A stretch of 64,000 bases of DNA from Cohnella kolymensis (GCF_000829465.1 NZ_JXAL01000028.1:37169-101168), one strand, 5' to 3'. Positions 45,691 to 55,869 are shown, counted from the stretch's first letter. Notes: generated by a model not told the origin, from the sequence alone. Translations and numbers: made by a program.

Positions 45691-47178
45691 ATGAACTTGT
45701 ATGAACTGTCTAATCAACTGCTATTGTCACGCTTGATCGGCGAACGATCCATTGAAATCCAAAGCTTGGAGACGGATTCCCGTAAGGTTATTCCGGGAAC
45801 GCTGTTTTTCTGTCTGCCCGGACACACGGTAGATGGCCACGAGTACGCGCCGCAAGCCGTCGAAAGAGGTGCTGTTGCTCTGGTAACTTCGCGGCAGCTG
45901 CCGCTGGACGTTGCGCAGCTTATTGTGCCGGATACGAGAAAAGCGCTGGCTGTGCTGGCTGACTATTACTATGGAAGGCCTTCTCACAAGCTGCGCCCGA
46001 TCGGGGTCACCGGCACGAACGGGAAAACAACGACGACTTATTTGGTAGAACGAATTTTGGCGGATGCCGGCATATCTGCGGGGGTAATCGGAACGATTGA
46101 AACCCGCTATGAAGGCAAAAGCTTGGAGATGTCCGGAACAACGCCGGACGTGCTTCAGCTCCAGCAAATCTTCCACTCCATGGTGGAAGCCGGAACCGAC
46201 CGCTGCGTCATGGAGGTCTCTTCCCACGCACTGGAGCAGGGGCGCGTAATCGGCTGCCGTTTCCGCACGGCGATCTTCACGAATTTGACTCAGGATCATC
46301 TGGACTATCACGGAACGATGGAAGCTTATAAGGCGGCGAAAGGATTGTTTTTCTCAAGACTCGGCAACACTTACGCGGACCGGCCGGAAGACCGTACATA
46401 TGCGGTGCTGAATGCCGATGATCCGGCGTCGGAGCAGTTCAGCAAACTGACCTCGGCTGAAGTGCTGACGTACGGAATCGAGAATGACGCGCACCTGCGC
46501 GCTTCCGAGGTTGCCATTTCCGCCAAAGGCACGTCGTTTACGCTGGATGCATTCGATATCAGGCGTAAAGTAAACCTGCGTATGGTCGGCAAATTTAACG
46601 TGTATAACGCGTTGGCGGCGTTAGGCGCCGCGATCTGCGAAGGCATACAGATCGATCAGGCGGTTCAAAGCCTCGAGAGTATTGCCGGTGTTCCCGGACG
46701 TGTGGAAGCGGTGGACGGCGGGCAGGATTTTGCCGTGATCGTCGATTATGCCCATACCCCGGACGGGTTGGAAAATGTACTGCGCACCGTTAACGAAATC
46801 GCGACGGGACGCGTGCTCTGCGTATTCGGATGCGGCGGCGACCGCGATAAGACGAAGCGGCCGATAATGGGCCGGATTGCCGCTGATCTCGCGGATCGCC
46901 TGATCGTAACAAGCGACAATCCCCGCACCGAGGATCCGATCGCCATTTTGCACGACATAGAAGCCGGTTTGAAAGAAGCGGGCGTTCAGGAGCAGAGGTA
47001 TGAGCTGGTGCCCGACCGCCGCGCCGCCATTCAAAAAGCGGTTGAAATGGCAAGCCCCGGAGATGTAGTATTGATTGCGGGGAAAGGCCATGAAACCTAT
47101 CAACTGATCAGCGGGGTCACTCATGATTTTGACGACCGTCTGGTGGCGAAAGAAGCGATAAGGAGTCGAAGCAAGTGA
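45691..47178 (+). CDS. murE: UDP-MurNAc-L-Ala-D-Glu:meso-diaminopimelate ligase MurE
   Basis: Adds the third residue to the peptidoglycan stem peptide. 495 residues in three domains: UDP-binding N-terminal domain (ETDSRKVIPGTLFFCLPG), ATPase domain with IGVTGTNGKTTTTYLVER, EVSSHALEQGRV and LTQDHLDYHGTMEAYKAAK (carbamylated Lys region), and the C-terminal domain with SDNPRTEDPIAI. The DNPR motif indicates meso-diaminopimelate rather than lysine. ATG 45691 after TAGGAGG is preferred to an earlier in-frame ATG at 45646. Coupled to murF (TGATG). Confidence 0.95.
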   Translation: MNLYELSNQLLLSRLIGERSIEIQSLETDSRKVIPGTLFFCLPGHTVDGHEYAPQAVERGAVALVTSRQLPLDVAQLIVPDTRKALAVLADYYYGRPSHKLRPIGVTGTNGKTTTTYLVERILADAGISAGVIGTIETRYEGKSLEMSGTTPDVLQLQQIFHSMVEAGTDRCVMEVSSHALEQGRVIGCRFRTAIFTNLTQDHLDYHGTMEAYKAAKGLFFSRLGNTYADRPEDRTYAVLNADDPASEQFSKLTSAEVLTYGIENDAHLRASEVAISAKGTSFTLDAFDIRRKVNLRMVGKFNVYNALAALGAAICEGIQIDQAVQSLESIAGVPGRVEAVDGGQDFAVIVDYAHTPDGLENVLRTVNEIATGRVLCVFGCGGDRDKTKRPIMGRIAADLADRLIVTSDNPRTEDPIAILHDIEAGLKEAGVQEQRYELVPDRRAAIQKAVEMASPGDVVLIAGKGHETYQLISGVTHDFDDRLVAKEAIRSRSK

Positions 47179-48581
47179 TGCAGGCAACAGTTCTGGAAGT
47201 GGCCGAGTGGTGCGGCGCCGAGCGGGTTCAGCCGGGTTCGGTTGAAGCAGGTGCCGTCAGATTGACGGGTGTTTCGACCGATACGCGGCGAATCACGGAA
47301 GGTCAGCTGTTCGTGCCGCTCCGGGGCGACAATTTCGACGGGCACGATTATATTCAAGCAGCGAGAGACGCGGGGGCTGCCGCTTCCTTATGGGAAGCAG
47401 GCCGGGAATTGCCCGATACCGATATCCCGCTTATTTTTGTTGAGGATACGCTGCGGGCGCTGCAGACTTTGGCCGAAGGCTATTTGCGGCAGCTGGATGT
47501 CCGTATCGTCGCGGTGACGGGCAGCAACGGCAAAACAACGACGAAAGATCTCATTTCTTCCGTGCTCGCAACCCGGTACCGGGTGCACAAGACGGAAGGG
47601 AATTACAATAATCATATCGGACTTCCTCTTACGATCTTAAGTGCCCCTTCCGATACCGAAGTGCTGGTGCTCGAGATGGGGATGAGCGGCCGGGGCGAAA
47701 TCGCTCTGCTGTCCAATCTCGCGAAGCCGGATATCGCGGTCATTACGAATATCGGTGAAGCGCATTTGCTGCAGCTCGGGTCCAGGAGAAATATCGCAAG
47801 GGCAAAATTGGAAATAATAGAAGGACTGCAGCCCGGAGGCGCATTGGTTTATTACGGCGACGAGCCTCTCCTGTTCGAAGAGCTGGAGGAGCTGACTTTA
47901 CCGGCAGATACGCGGCTGCTCACCTTCGGTGAAGGCCCCGGATGCAGCCTGGCTGCGGACAGTATTCGGATCGCCGCCGAAGGAACCGCATTCTCGCTGA
48001 CCGGCGAACCGGGCAAGCCGTACGAGCTGCCTATACCGGGCAAGCATAACGCCATCAATGCGCTGGCCGCTGTCGCCGTCGGCAGATTGCTGGAATTAGC
48101 CCGCGACGATATCTTCCAAGGGCTCAAATCGGCGAAGCTGACCGGTATGCGGATTGAGCGCAGCATGGCGAAGAACGGAGCCGTCATCCTGAATGACGCT
48201 TATAACGCCAGCCCGACTTCGGTCAAAGCTGCGATCGATCTGGTCGCTGAGCTGACCGGCAGCCGCCGGAAATGGATCGTGCTCGGCGACATGCTGGAGC
48301 TGGGTCCCGAGGAAGCTGAATTTCATGCGGAGACCGGCCGATATTTGTCGCCGGACAAGGCGGATCGCGTGCTGCTGTACGGACCTTTGTCGGCTAACAC
48401 TTACGAAGCTGCCGGACGGAATTATCCGGACGACTGCGTGTTTCATTTTAAGGATAAAAGCGCGTTGACCAAGATGCTGCTAGACCGGCTCTCTCCCGAG
48501 GACCTGGTGCTTGTTAAAGCTTCGCGGGGCATGAAGATGGAAGAAGTCGTGAACGCGCTGCAGAAAGGTGCCGGTGAGTGA
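47178..48581 (+). CDS. murF: UDP-MurNAc-tripeptide:D-Ala-D-Ala ligase MurF
   Basis: Adds the D-Ala-D-Ala dipeptide to the stem peptide. 467 residues: N-terminal domain ([20 protein letters not shown]), P-loop [55 protein letters not shown] and the C-terminal segment [22 protein letters not shown] 47178 overlaps the murE TGA by one base; a GTG at 47175 is also possible, and AAGGAG lies upstream of both. In many Bacillus genomes murF is elsewhere; here it follows murE. Confidence 0.95.
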   Translation: MQATVLEVAEWCGAERVQPGSVEAGAVRLTGVSTDTRRITEGQLFVPLRGDNFDGHDYIQAARDAGAAASLWEAGRELPDTDIPLIFVEDTLRALQTLAEGYLRQLDVRIVAVTGSNGKTTTKDLISSVLATRYRVHKTEGNYNNHIGLPLTILSAPSDTEVLVLEMGMSGRGEIALLSNLAKPDIAVITNIGEAHLLQLGSRRNIARAKLEIIEGLQPGGALVYYGDEPLLFEELEELTLPADTRLLTFGEGPGCSLAADSIRIAAEGTAFSLTGEPGKPYELPIPGKHNAINALAAVAVGRLLELARDDIFQGLKSAKLTGMRIERSMAKNGAVILNDAYNASPTSVKAAIDLVAELTGSRRKWIVLGDMLELGPEEAEFHAETGRYLSPDKADRVLLYGPLSANTYEAAGRNYPDDCVFHFKDKSALTKMLLDRLSPEDLVLVKASRGMKMEEVVNALQKGAGE

Positions 48582-49548
48582 CGGGATGGACTATACATCG
48601 ATCTTATGGACATTAGGAGTATCCTTTTTGCTCGCGGTGCTGTTCGGCCCGCTGTTCATTCCGCTTCTTCGCAGGCTGAAGTTCGGACAGCAGGTGCGCG
48701 ACGACGGACCGGAGTCTCATTTGAAGAAAACCGGGACGCCCACGATGGGCGGCATAATTATATTGGCTGCGTTAACCATCGCATTCATGAAGTTCGCGGA
48801 TGCCGGTCCCGAATACTGGGCGCTGCTGACCGCATGTCTCGGTTTCGGGCTTATCGGTTTTTTGGATGACTATATCAAGATTGCTTTCAAAAGATCGCTC
48901 GGTTTGACGGCGAAACAGAAATTGTTCGGGCAGCTGCTATTTTCTATCATTTTTTGCTTCATGCTGTATAACATGGGTCACAGCACCGAGATCGGCGTTC
49001 CGGGTACGGATTGGTCTTTCGAGCTGGGCTGGGGTTATTACATTCTCGTTGTGATCATGTTTTTCGCCGCCAGCAATTCGGTCAATTTCACCGACGGGCT
49101 GGATGGGCTTTTGTCGGGGACAAGCGCTTTGGCATTCGGAGCATTCGCCGTAATTGCCGTGGAAGCGACCGAGCCGCAGGCGGCCGTATTCTGTGCGGCG
49201 ATGGTCGGTGCCGTGCTGGGATTTCTGGTTTATAATGCGCATCCGGCCAAAGTGTTCATGGGAGACACCGGGTCGCTCGGCATCGGAGGCGGCATCGCCG
49301 CTGTTGCCATCCTGACCAAAACGGAGCTTCTGCTTGTCGTCATCGGCGGCGTGTTCGTCATTGAGATGCTGTCGGTCATCATTCAAGTGGCTTCCTTCAA
49401 GACGCGCGGCAAACGGGTATTTAAAATGAGTCCGATCCACCATCACTTCGAATTGTCGGGATGGTCGGAGTGGCGGGTCGTCACGACTTTCTGGGCAGCG
49501 GGGTTTCTCCTGGCGGTCGCCGGCCTGATTCTGTATAAGGGGTTATAA
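48574..49548 (+). CDS. mraY: Phospho-MurNAc-pentapeptide transferase MraY
   Basis: Membrane enzyme that makes lipid I from undecaprenyl phosphate. About 324 residues with ten membrane segments. Landmarks: [38 protein letters not shown] (acidic pair), [19 protein letters not shown] and [14 protein letters not shown], and the [15 protein letters not shown] loop. Start is uncertain among GTG 48568, GTG 48574 and ATG 48586; 48574 is chosen because AAAGG lies at a good distance and the length equals that of B. subtilis. Overlaps murF by 8 bases. Confidence 0.93.
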   Translation: MSDGMDYTSILWTLGVSFLLAVLFGPLFIPLLRRLKFGQQVRDDGPESHLKKTGTPTMGGIIILAALTIAFMKFADAGPEYWALLTACLGFGLIGFLDDYIKIAFKRSLGLTAKQKLFGQLLFSIIFCFMLYNMGHSTEIGVPGTDWSFELGWGYYILVVIMFFAASNSVNFTDGLDGLLSGTSALAFGAFAVIAVEATEPQAAVFCAAMVGAVLGFLVYNAHPAKVFMGDTGSLGIGGGIAAVAILTKTELLLVVIGGVFVIEMLSVIIQVASFKTRGKRVFKMSPIHHHFELSGWSEWRVVTTFWAAGFLLAVAGLILYKGL

Positions 49549-49552
49549 CGAC

Positions 49553-50989
49553 ATGATGCAACTTACATCCTACCGCGGGCGGCGGGTCGTCGTTCTCGGA
49601 TTGGCGAAGAGCGGCGTTGCAGCGGCCAAGCTGTTTCACTCCATCGGCGCCGATGTGATCGCGAACGACAAGAAAGCGCGGGAGCAATGCCCTGAAGCCG
49701 ATCAGCTTACGGCTTTGGGCATTTCTGTTGTGTGCGGAGGCCATCCGGAAAATCTTGTCACTGAGGAAACTGCGTTACTCGTCAAAAATCCGGGTATACC
49801 TTACTCGGCGCCTCCTGTCGTTACGGCGCAGCGGCTCGGTGTTGAGGTCGTCACCGAAGTGGAGGTGGCAGGGCAGCTGTCGGCCGCGCCTATCGTCGGC
49901 ATTACCGGCTCCAACGGTAAGACCACCACGACCACATGGACCGGGGTGCTGCTCGAAGAGGCCGGATTGAAACCGGTCGTGGCAGGCAACATCGGACGTC
50001 CGCTCAGCGAGGCGGCTCAGGAGGTTTCGGCCGACGGCTGGCTGCTCGCGGAGCTCAGCAGCTTTCAGCTGAAAGGGACGGAGGAGTTCCGCCCTAAGAT
50101 CGCCTGCCTGCTGAACATCTCGGAAACGCATCTTGATTATCACGGCACGATGGAGGATTATGTCGCATCGAAGGCGAAATTGTTTGCGAATCAAACTTCG
50201 TCCGATTTTGCCGTCTATAACGAGGATGATGCAATGTGTCGGGAGCTGGCGTCGGGGTTCAAAGCGCGGAAGCTGCCGTTCTCGTTGACCCGCAAGCTGC
50301 CGCAAGGGGTTGCGGTTGAGCCTCCGTACCCGGATGTTCGTCCGGGACCCGATGAAGAAGTCGAAGCGGAGAGATGGATTGTCTATCGGGACGAAAATGG
50401 AGGGGAGCGGCGGATCATCCGGATTGACGAGCTGGGCATTCCCGGCCGGCACAACGCTGCGAACGCGCTTGCCGCGATCGCGGTCGCTCTTGCAGCAGGC
50501 GCCGCGCCGGAGAAGCTGGTCGAGCCGCTGCGGGACTTCCGCGGCGTGGAGCACCGTCTGGAGTATGTCGGAACCTTCGGCGGCGTGAAATATTACAACG
50601 ACTCCAAAGCGACGAATCCGATGGCGACCACCATGTCCATCCTCTCGCTGCCGGCGCCGCTTATCCTTATCGCAGGCGGGCTCGATCGGGGATCGGATTA
50701 TATGGAACTGCTGCCGGTTTTCCGCGATCGGTTGAAAGGGCTTGTGGCACTTGGGGAAACCCGGGAAAAGATCGGCAAAGTGGCGTCGGCGTCCGGTTTA
50801 GCCGCGGTGAAAGTCGTCGAACCTGAGAATGACGCCGAAAGTACGCTGCGCCGCGCCATAGAAGAAGCTGCGGACATGGCCGCGCCGGGAGACATCATTC
50901 TCCTGTCGCCGGCATGCGCGAGCTGGGACATGTTCCCTTCTTATGAAGTGCGGGGCCGCATTTTTAAGCAATCGGCGCATACGTTGTAG
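49553..50989 (+). CDS. murD: UDP-MurNAc-L-alanine:D-glutamate ligase MurD
   Basis: Adds D-glutamate to UDP-MurNAc-L-Ala. 478 residues: Rossmann-like N-terminal domain (VVVLGLAKSGVAAAKLFHS), ATPase domain ([50 protein letters not shown]), and C-terminal domain (YYNDSKATNPMATTMSIL, ILIAGGLDRGSDY, LLSPACASWDMF). A segment of about 35 residues (VAVEPPYPDVRPGPDEEVEA) in the middle is somewhat longer than usual. Start ATG 49553 (or 49556), only 4 bases after mraY, so it is coupled to it. Confidence 0.95.
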   Translation: MMQLTSYRGRRVVVLGLAKSGVAAAKLFHSIGADVIANDKKAREQCPEADQLTALGISVVCGGHPENLVTEETALLVKNPGIPYSAPPVVTAQRLGVEVVTEVEVAGQLSAAPIVGITGSNGKTTTTTWTGVLLEEAGLKPVVAGNIGRPLSEAAQEVSADGWLLAELSSFQLKGTEEFRPKIACLLNISETHLDYHGTMEDYVASKAKLFANQTSSDFAVYNEDDAMCRELASGFKARKLPFSLTRKLPQGVAVEPPYPDVRPGPDEEVEAERWIVYRDENGGERRIIRIDELGIPGRHNAANALAAIAVALAAGAAPEKLVEPLRDFRGVEHRLEYVGTFGGVKYYNDSKATNPMATTMSILSLPAPLILIAGGLDRGSDYMELLPVFRDRLKGLVALGETREKIGKVASASGLAAVKVVEPENDAESTLRRAIEEAADMAAPGDIILLSPACASWDMFPSYEVRGRIFKQSAHTL

Positions 50990-51034
50990 AAGGGGGCTCG
51001 TCCCCACTTCTGCTCCTCGTGAGGTGTCCGGTTC

Positions 51035-52131
51035 ATGGCCAAAACCCGTTCCGTCCCCGATCTATGGATGATCGCGCTACGCTAGGCAGTCCTGGCGATC
51101 GGCGTGGTGATGGTGTATAGCGCAAGCGCCGTCGCGGCTTTCCACGAACACGGCGATTCTTATTACTATGTAAAAAGACAGCTGCTGTTTGCGGTTTTCG
51201 GTATTGCTTCGATGTTCGTCACCATGAACGTAGACTATACGATTTGGCGTAAATGGGCCGGTCCTGCGCTGCTCATCTGCTTCGGGCTGCTGATCATTGT
51301 GCTTATCCCGGGGGTCGGCGTTGTGCGCGGAGGAGCGCGCAGCTGGCTGGGCATCGGTTCTTCGGCATTCAGCCTTCGGAGTTCATGAAATTGGCTATGA
51401 TACTGTTTCTGGCCAGATACCTGTCTGAAAAGCAGAGCTTGATTACGCAATTCCGCAAAGGGTTGCTGCCGCCGCTCGGCATCATCGGGCTGGCGTTCGG
51501 ACTGATCATGCTCCAGCCCGATCTGGGCACAGGGGCCGTCATGATCGGCGCATCGCTGCTTGTCATCTACGTGACGGGCGCGCAGGTCGCCCATCTGGGA
51601 GGCTTGGCGCTGCTCGGGCTTGCCGGCTTGGGAGCTCTTATCGCCGCCGCACCTTACCGGCTGCAGCGGATTACCGCGTTCCTGGATCCATGGCAGGATC
51701 CGCTGGGCGCAGGCTACCAATCGATTCAATCGCTTTACGCGGTCGGTCCCGGCGGCTTGGTCGGTCTGGGACTCGGCATGAGCCGCCAGAAGTACAATTA
51801 TTTGCCGGAGCCTCAGACGGATTTTATTTTTTCCATTCTGGCTGAAGAGCTTGGCTTTATCGGGGGTTCCCTGCTCATTCTCTTGTTCCTGCTCCTCATC
51901 TGGAGAGGCATGAGAACTGCAATTACGATATCCGATCCTTTCGGAAGCTTGCTGGCTACCGGGATCGTCGGCATTTTTGCGGTCCAGGTGCTTATTAACA
52001 TAGGCGTTGTAATCGGCATGCTGCCGGTTACGGGCATAACCCTTCCGCTCGTCAGCTACGGAGGCTCGTCTCTTACCTTGCTGCTGACGGCGCTTGGAAT
52101 ATTACTTAACTTATCCCGTTACTCGAGGTGA
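51035..52131 (+). CDS. spoVE: Lipid II polymerase SpoVE (FtsW/RodA/SpoVE family), frame damaged at two places
   Basis: SEDS-family peptidoglycan glycosyltransferase, 365 residues after repair, equal to B. subtilis SpoVE. Near the start an in-frame TAG (51083-51085) arises where one A seems missing and one G extra within ten bases; repair gives IALTLAVLAIGVVMVYSASA. A missing T near 51358-51363 separates ARSWLGIGS from FGIQPSEFMKLAMILFLARY. Also seen: QPDLGTGAVMIGAS, SLYAVGPGGLVGLGLGMSRQ, PEPQTDFIFSILAEELGFIG and ITLPLVSYGGSSL. Position between murD and murG and similarity support SpoVE over FtsW. ATG 51035 after GTGAGGTG. Confidence 0.88.
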
Positions 52132-52137
52132 CTTTTC

Positions 52138-53247
52138 ATGCGTGTCGTGTTAACCGGAGGAGGTACCGGAGGGCACATTTATCCCGCGCTGGCGATCGGC
52201 CGGGAAGTATCGGAACGACAACCGGATTCGTCTCTGCTCTACATCGGGACGCGCCGCGGTTTGGAAAGCCGGATCGTGCCCCAGCACGGCATTGATTTTG
52301 AAGCGATCGAAATTACCGGATTCCGGCGTTCGTTATCCTGGGAGAATGTTCGGACGCTCATGCGCTTTTGGCAGGGCGTGCGCCGGTCCAAGCAGCTATT
52401 GAAAAAATTCAAGCCCGATGTAGTCGTCGGCACCGGCGGTTATGTGTGCGGGCCTGTCGTATATGCGGCATCGAAGCTCGGCATTCCTACGCTCATCCAT
52501 GAGCAGAATGTGGTGCCGGGCCTGGCCAACAAATTTTTGAGCAGGTATGTGGATGCGGTCGCCGTCAGCTTTGCCGAGTCCGCACAATATTTTCGCCGCT
52601 GTCCCAATATCGTACATGCGGGCAATCCCGTCGCTTCTGCCGTGCTGCGCGCATCCAAGGATAATGGATTCAGCTCGCTCGGGCTGAAACCGGGAACGCC
52701 TTTTGTGCTTGTCGTGGGCGGGAGCGGGGGCGCCAAGGCGCTGAACGAGGCGATGTCGCAGATGGTTCCGCTTATTGGTGGGCTGCCCGACGTTCACTTT
52801 GTTTTCGCGACGGGCGAAAGATTTTACGAGGACACGGTGACACGGATCAAGGGTTTACCTGCTGCGGCGGAAGATCGTCTGCACGTCCTGCCTTATATTC
52901 ACAATATGCATGAAGTGCTGTCCGCGGCTTCGCTTGTCGTCACCAGGGCCGGCGCATCTTTCATTGCGGAGACGACGTCGATCGGAGTGCCGGCGATATT
53001 GATTCCGTCTCCGAACGTGACGAACAATCATCAGGAAGCGAATGCCCGGAGCGTAGCGGATGCCGGCGCGGGTGTAATGATTCTGGAACGGAATTTATCC
53101 GGTGAGGTTTTGTTTCAGCAGATTGCCGCGATCATGACGGACTCCGCAAGACGGCAGTCGATGGCGCAGGCCTCACGGAATTTAGGCATGCCGCAAGCGG
53201 CGGCTGCGATATATGAGCAAATAGGCCGGATCATCCGGCAACGATAA
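52138..53247 (+). CDS. murG: UDP-GlcNAc:lipid I N-acetylglucosaminyltransferase MurG
   Basis: Makes lipid II on the inner face of the membrane. 369 residues, GT-B fold: VVLTGGGTGGHIYPALAIG (first glycine loop), VVGTGGYVCGPVVYAASKLG, LIHEQNVVPGLANKFLSRY, VVGGSGGAKALNEAM, ASLVVTRAGASFIAETTSIG and PSPNVTNNHQEANARSVADA for UDP-GlcNAc binding. ATG 52138 after CGAGGTGA, 6 bases from the spoVE stop. A gap of 153 bases to murB holds a small CTTCAGC/GCTGAAG hairpin and no gene. Confidence 0.96.
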   Translation: MRVVLTGGGTGGHIYPALAIGREVSERQPDSSLLYIGTRRGLESRIVPQHGIDFEAIEITGFRRSLSWENVRTLMRFWQGVRRSKQLLKKFKPDVVVGTGGYVCGPVVYAASKLGIPTLIHEQNVVPGLANKFLSRYVDAVAVSFAESAQYFRRCPNIVHAGNPVASAVLRASKDNGFSSLGLKPGTPFVLVVGGSGGAKALNEAMSQMVPLIGGLPDVHFVFATGERFYEDTVTRIKGLPAAAEDRLHVLPYIHNMHEVLSAASLVVTRAGASFIAETTSIGVPAILIPSPNVTNNHQEANARSVADAGAGVMILERNLSGEVLFQQIAAIMTDSARRQSMAQASRNLGMPQAAAAIYEQIGRIIRQR

Positions 53248-53400
53248 AAACGGTCGTTCTTCAGCGGCTGAAGTAGGCGTTTGTCACAACCCTTACCGAC
53301 CTGTCATAAGATACAGCGTGATCGTGACTGCCCGAATATGGGACACTAGGTAAACGGCGGCAGCGGCGCACCCTGAAGGACGATCAAGGAGGAAACTTGG

Positions 53401-54306
53401 ATGCAGCAGTTGATCGCGGAGCTGGAACAAGCCGGTATCGGCGATATCCGGATTAACGAATCGCTCGCCGGACACACGACCTGGAAGATCGGCGGACCTG
53501 CGGACCTGTTTTTGATCCCGGGCAATGATGAGGAGCTTGCGGCAGCTTTGTCGGTGCTGCACCGCCATGGCGTGCCCTGGTGCGTGATCGGCAGAGGCTC
53601 CAACACGTTGGCGTCCGATAAAGGGGTTCGGGGAGCCGTCATCAAGCTTGGCGACAGCTTCGACGAAGTGCGCTTTGATGAGGATACGGTGACTGCAGGC
53701 GCTTCGTATTCGTTCATCAAGCTGTCGGTCATGGCCGGCAAGGAAGGGCTTACCGGGCTGGAATTCGCGGGAGGAATACCCGGAACGGTAGGCGGAGCCG
53801 TGTACATGAATGCCGGTGCGAACAATTCGGACATTTCACGTATCTTAAAGTCAGCCGAAATCATCTGGGAAGACGGCAGTCGGTCTGTATACGGGAAAGA
53901 GGAAATGGACTTCGCGTATCGCCATTCCCTTTTGCATGACAAAAAGGGCATTGTGACCCGGGCGGTGTTTAAGCTTGCGAAGGGCGAACGCAACGAGATC
54001 GCCGCAACGCTGGCGACCTACAAGGATCGTCGCCGCAAAACCCAGCCGCTTCACATGGCTTGCGCGGGCAGTGTATTCCGCAATCCCCCGAACGATCACG
54101 CTGCAAGGCTGATCGAGGCCGCCGGTTTAAAAGGGCTGCGCGAGGGCGCCGCAGAGGTGTCCCAAATGCATGCCAACTTTATCGTCAACCACGGTGGTGC
54201 GACGGCTGAGGACGTCCTCACCCTTATGCGACGGGTTCAGCAAAAAGTCGAAGACACATTCGGAATAGTTTTGGTGCCGGAGGTTCTCTTGATGGGTGAG
54301 CGGTAA
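53401..54306 (+). CDS. murB: UDP-N-acetylenolpyruvoylglucosamine reductase MurB
   Basis: FAD enzyme that reduces the enolpyruvyl group to form UDP-MurNAc. 301 residues, type II form without the extra Tyr-loop of enterobacteria. Seen: LAGHTTWKIGGPADLFLIPG, CVIGRGSNTLASDKGVRGAV, GLEFAGGIPGTVGGAVYMNA, YRHSLLHDKKGIVTRAVFKL, AGSVFRNPPNDHAARLIEAA (catalytic Ser), and QMHANFIVNHGGATAEDVL. ATG 53401 after AAGGAGG. murA follows 16 bases after its stop. Confidence 0.95.
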   Translation: MQQLIAELEQAGIGDIRINESLAGHTTWKIGGPADLFLIPGNDEELAAALSVLHRHGVPWCVIGRGSNTLASDKGVRGAVIKLGDSFDEVRFDEDTVTAGASYSFIKLSVMAGKEGLTGLEFAGGIPGTVGGAVYMNAGANNSDISRILKSAEIIWEDGSRSVYGKEEMDFAYRHSLLHDKKGIVTRAVFKLAKGERNEIAATLATYKDRRRKTQPLHMACAGSVFRNPPNDHAARLIEAAGLKGLREGAAEVSQMHANFIVNHGGATAEDVLTLMRRVQQKVEDTFGIVLVPEVLLMGER

Positions 54307-54322
54307 CCCGGAGGTGAAACCC

Positions 54323-55597
54323 TTGGACAATTTGGTGATTGAAGGCGGACTGCCGCTTTCGGGCACCATTCGTATCCACGGAGCCAAGAACGCCGCTTTA
54401 CCGATATTAGCCGCCAGTTTGCTAGCGGAAGGACAAGTGAAGATCCGCAATGTCCCAAGATTGTTAGACATCGAGGTCATGCTGGACATTTTGCGGGATC
54501 TGGGGTGTAAAGCGCTGCATGAGGGTACGGTGGTGACGGTCGAACCGGCCGCCGCCGCATCCTCTCACATTCCGGAGACGCTGATGCGTAAAATGCGATC
54601 TTCGGTGTTCTTGATGGGGCCGCTTCTGGCGCGTTTCGGTGAAGCTCAGCTCTACCAGCCCGGCGGATGCGCTATCGGGGAAAGAAAGATTGATCTGCAT
54701 TTGCGGGGGCTTGCCGCTCTCGGAGCGGAGATTCGAGAGAAGGGCAGCCGCATCGTTTGTAAAGCTCAAAAGCTTAGAGGGGCCGAAGTGATTCTCGATT
54801 TTCCGAGTGTCGGCGCCACCGAGAACATTATGATGGCAGCCGTGCTTGCGCAGGGCCGAACAACAATTATCGGGGCTGCGCGAGAGCCGGAAATTCAAGA
54901 TTTGCAGCGGTTTTTGAACGAGATGGGCGCGAATGTAAAAGGAGCCGGCACGGATACACTCATTATCGACGGAGTCACATCTCTGCGCGGCTGTAATTTC
55001 GAGGTGATCCCCGACCGGATCGTTACAGGCACCGTTATGGTTGCGGCTGCGGCAACCCGCGGAGACGTAACGCTGGAGAATACCGAGCCGGGACATCTCG
55101 CATCTCTCGTGCATGTGCTCAGGCGCGCAGGTGTTCAAATCGATGTCGGCAATGATATAATCAAAGTCAGCGCATCCAAGCGCCCTGTGGCGGTAGAACG
55201 CGTTGTCACATCGCCTTATCCGGCATTTCCGACGGACTTGCAGGCTCAGGTCATGACATTCCTCGCGTTGGCGGACGGTGTGAGCATGATCAAGGAAACG
55301 ATCTTCGAAGGCCGGTTCAAGCATGTCGATGAGTTATGCCGTATGGGAGCGGATATCAGAGTCGATTTAAACCACGCGTTCATTCGCGGAGTGCCCCAGC
55401 TGTACGGCACGACCGTCGAAGCCACCGACCTGCGGGCAGGCGCTGCCCTTGTCATTGCCGGTCTGTGCGCGCAAGGGCGGACGGTTGTGGAGCAGGTGCA
55501 CCACATCGACCGCGGATACGACCGGATCGAGAACATGTTCCGCCAGATCGGCGGCAACATCATCCGGGAAACGAACAAAACGAAAGTTTACAGCTGA
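54323..55597 (+). CDS. murA: UDP-N-acetylglucosamine 1-carboxyvinyltransferase MurA
   Basis: First committed step of peptidoglycan synthesis, target of fosfomycin. 424 residues. Substrate loop RIHGAKNAALPILAASLLAE, the catalytic cysteine in YQPGGCAIGERKIDLHLRGL (so fosfomycin-sensitive type), NIMMAAVLAQGRT, FPTDLQAQVMTFLALADGVS and EQVHHIDRGYDRIENMFRQI. The TTG at 54323 is preferred: GGAGGTG lies 8 bases upstream and the family's N-terminus matches; a GTG at 54296 is also in frame. A strong terminator follows, which separates it from divIB. Confidence 0.94.
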   Translation: MDNLVIEGGLPLSGTIRIHGAKNAALPILAASLLAEGQVKIRNVPRLLDIEVMLDILRDLGCKALHEGTVVTVEPAAAASSHIPETLMRKMRSSVFLMGPLLARFGEAQLYQPGGCAIGERKIDLHLRGLAALGAEIREKGSRIVCKAQKLRGAEVILDFPSVGATENIMMAAVLAQGRTTIIGAAREPEIQDLQRFLNEMGANVKGAGTDTLIIDGVTSLRGCNFEVIPDRIVTGTVMVAAAATRGDVTLENTEPGHLASLVHVLRRAGVQIDVGNDIIKVSASKRPVAVERVVTSPYPAFPTDLQAQVMTFLALADGVSMIKETIFEGRFKHVDELCRMGADIRVDLNHAFIRGVPQLYGTTVEATDLRAGAALVIAGLCAQGRTVVEQVHHIDRGYDRIENMFRQIGGNIIRETNKTKVYS

Positions 55598-55652
55598 CGG
55601 TGCGGCTGCCTGCCGGCGATCGATGATCGCGCTCAGCCGTTACTATAACGCC

Positions 55653-55701
55653 AAAGCACCCCCCGCTGCAGGGGCCCATCCCCCGCGAGGGGGTGCTTTT
55701 T
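55653..55701 (+). terminator. Terminator after murA
   Basis: AAAGCACCCCC (55653-55663) pairs with GGGGGTGCTTT (55689-55699), with further GC pairing inside; T5 follows. Very stable. Confidence 0.88.
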
Positions 55702-55765
55702 GTAACGAGTAAGGACAAGCTGTGCTTGGGTCGGATTAACTGGCATGGCAGGGAGGAAGAGGTGC

Positions 55766-55869
55766 GGGTATCCGCTGGAGAGGTTTGCCGTTCGCCTTTG
55801 AACACGGGAAATAACCTTTTAATCAAATCATAGATTTCCTGTGTTCAACAGCGACGGAAGCGGATACCC
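55766..55869. repeat. Long imperfect inverted repeat (104 bases) upstream of divIB
   Basis: GGGTATCCGCT (55766-55776) is the exact reverse complement of AGCGGATACCC (55859-55869). Inside, CCGTTCGC (55788-55795) matches GCGACGG (55851-55857) with one bulge, and TTGAACACGGGAAAT (55798-55812) matches ATTTCCTGTGTTCAA (55834-55848) with a single G-T pair. Loop of 21 bases. An 11-base internal loop lies on the 5' side only. The 353-base gap 55598-55950 holds the murA terminator and this element, with no gene. It may be a small RNA, an mRNA leader structure or a remnant mobile element. Confidence 0.75.

Noticed and set aside
53257..53285. Terminator between murG and murB
   Set aside because: The CTTCAGC/GCTGAAG hairpin is short and is not followed by a T-run.
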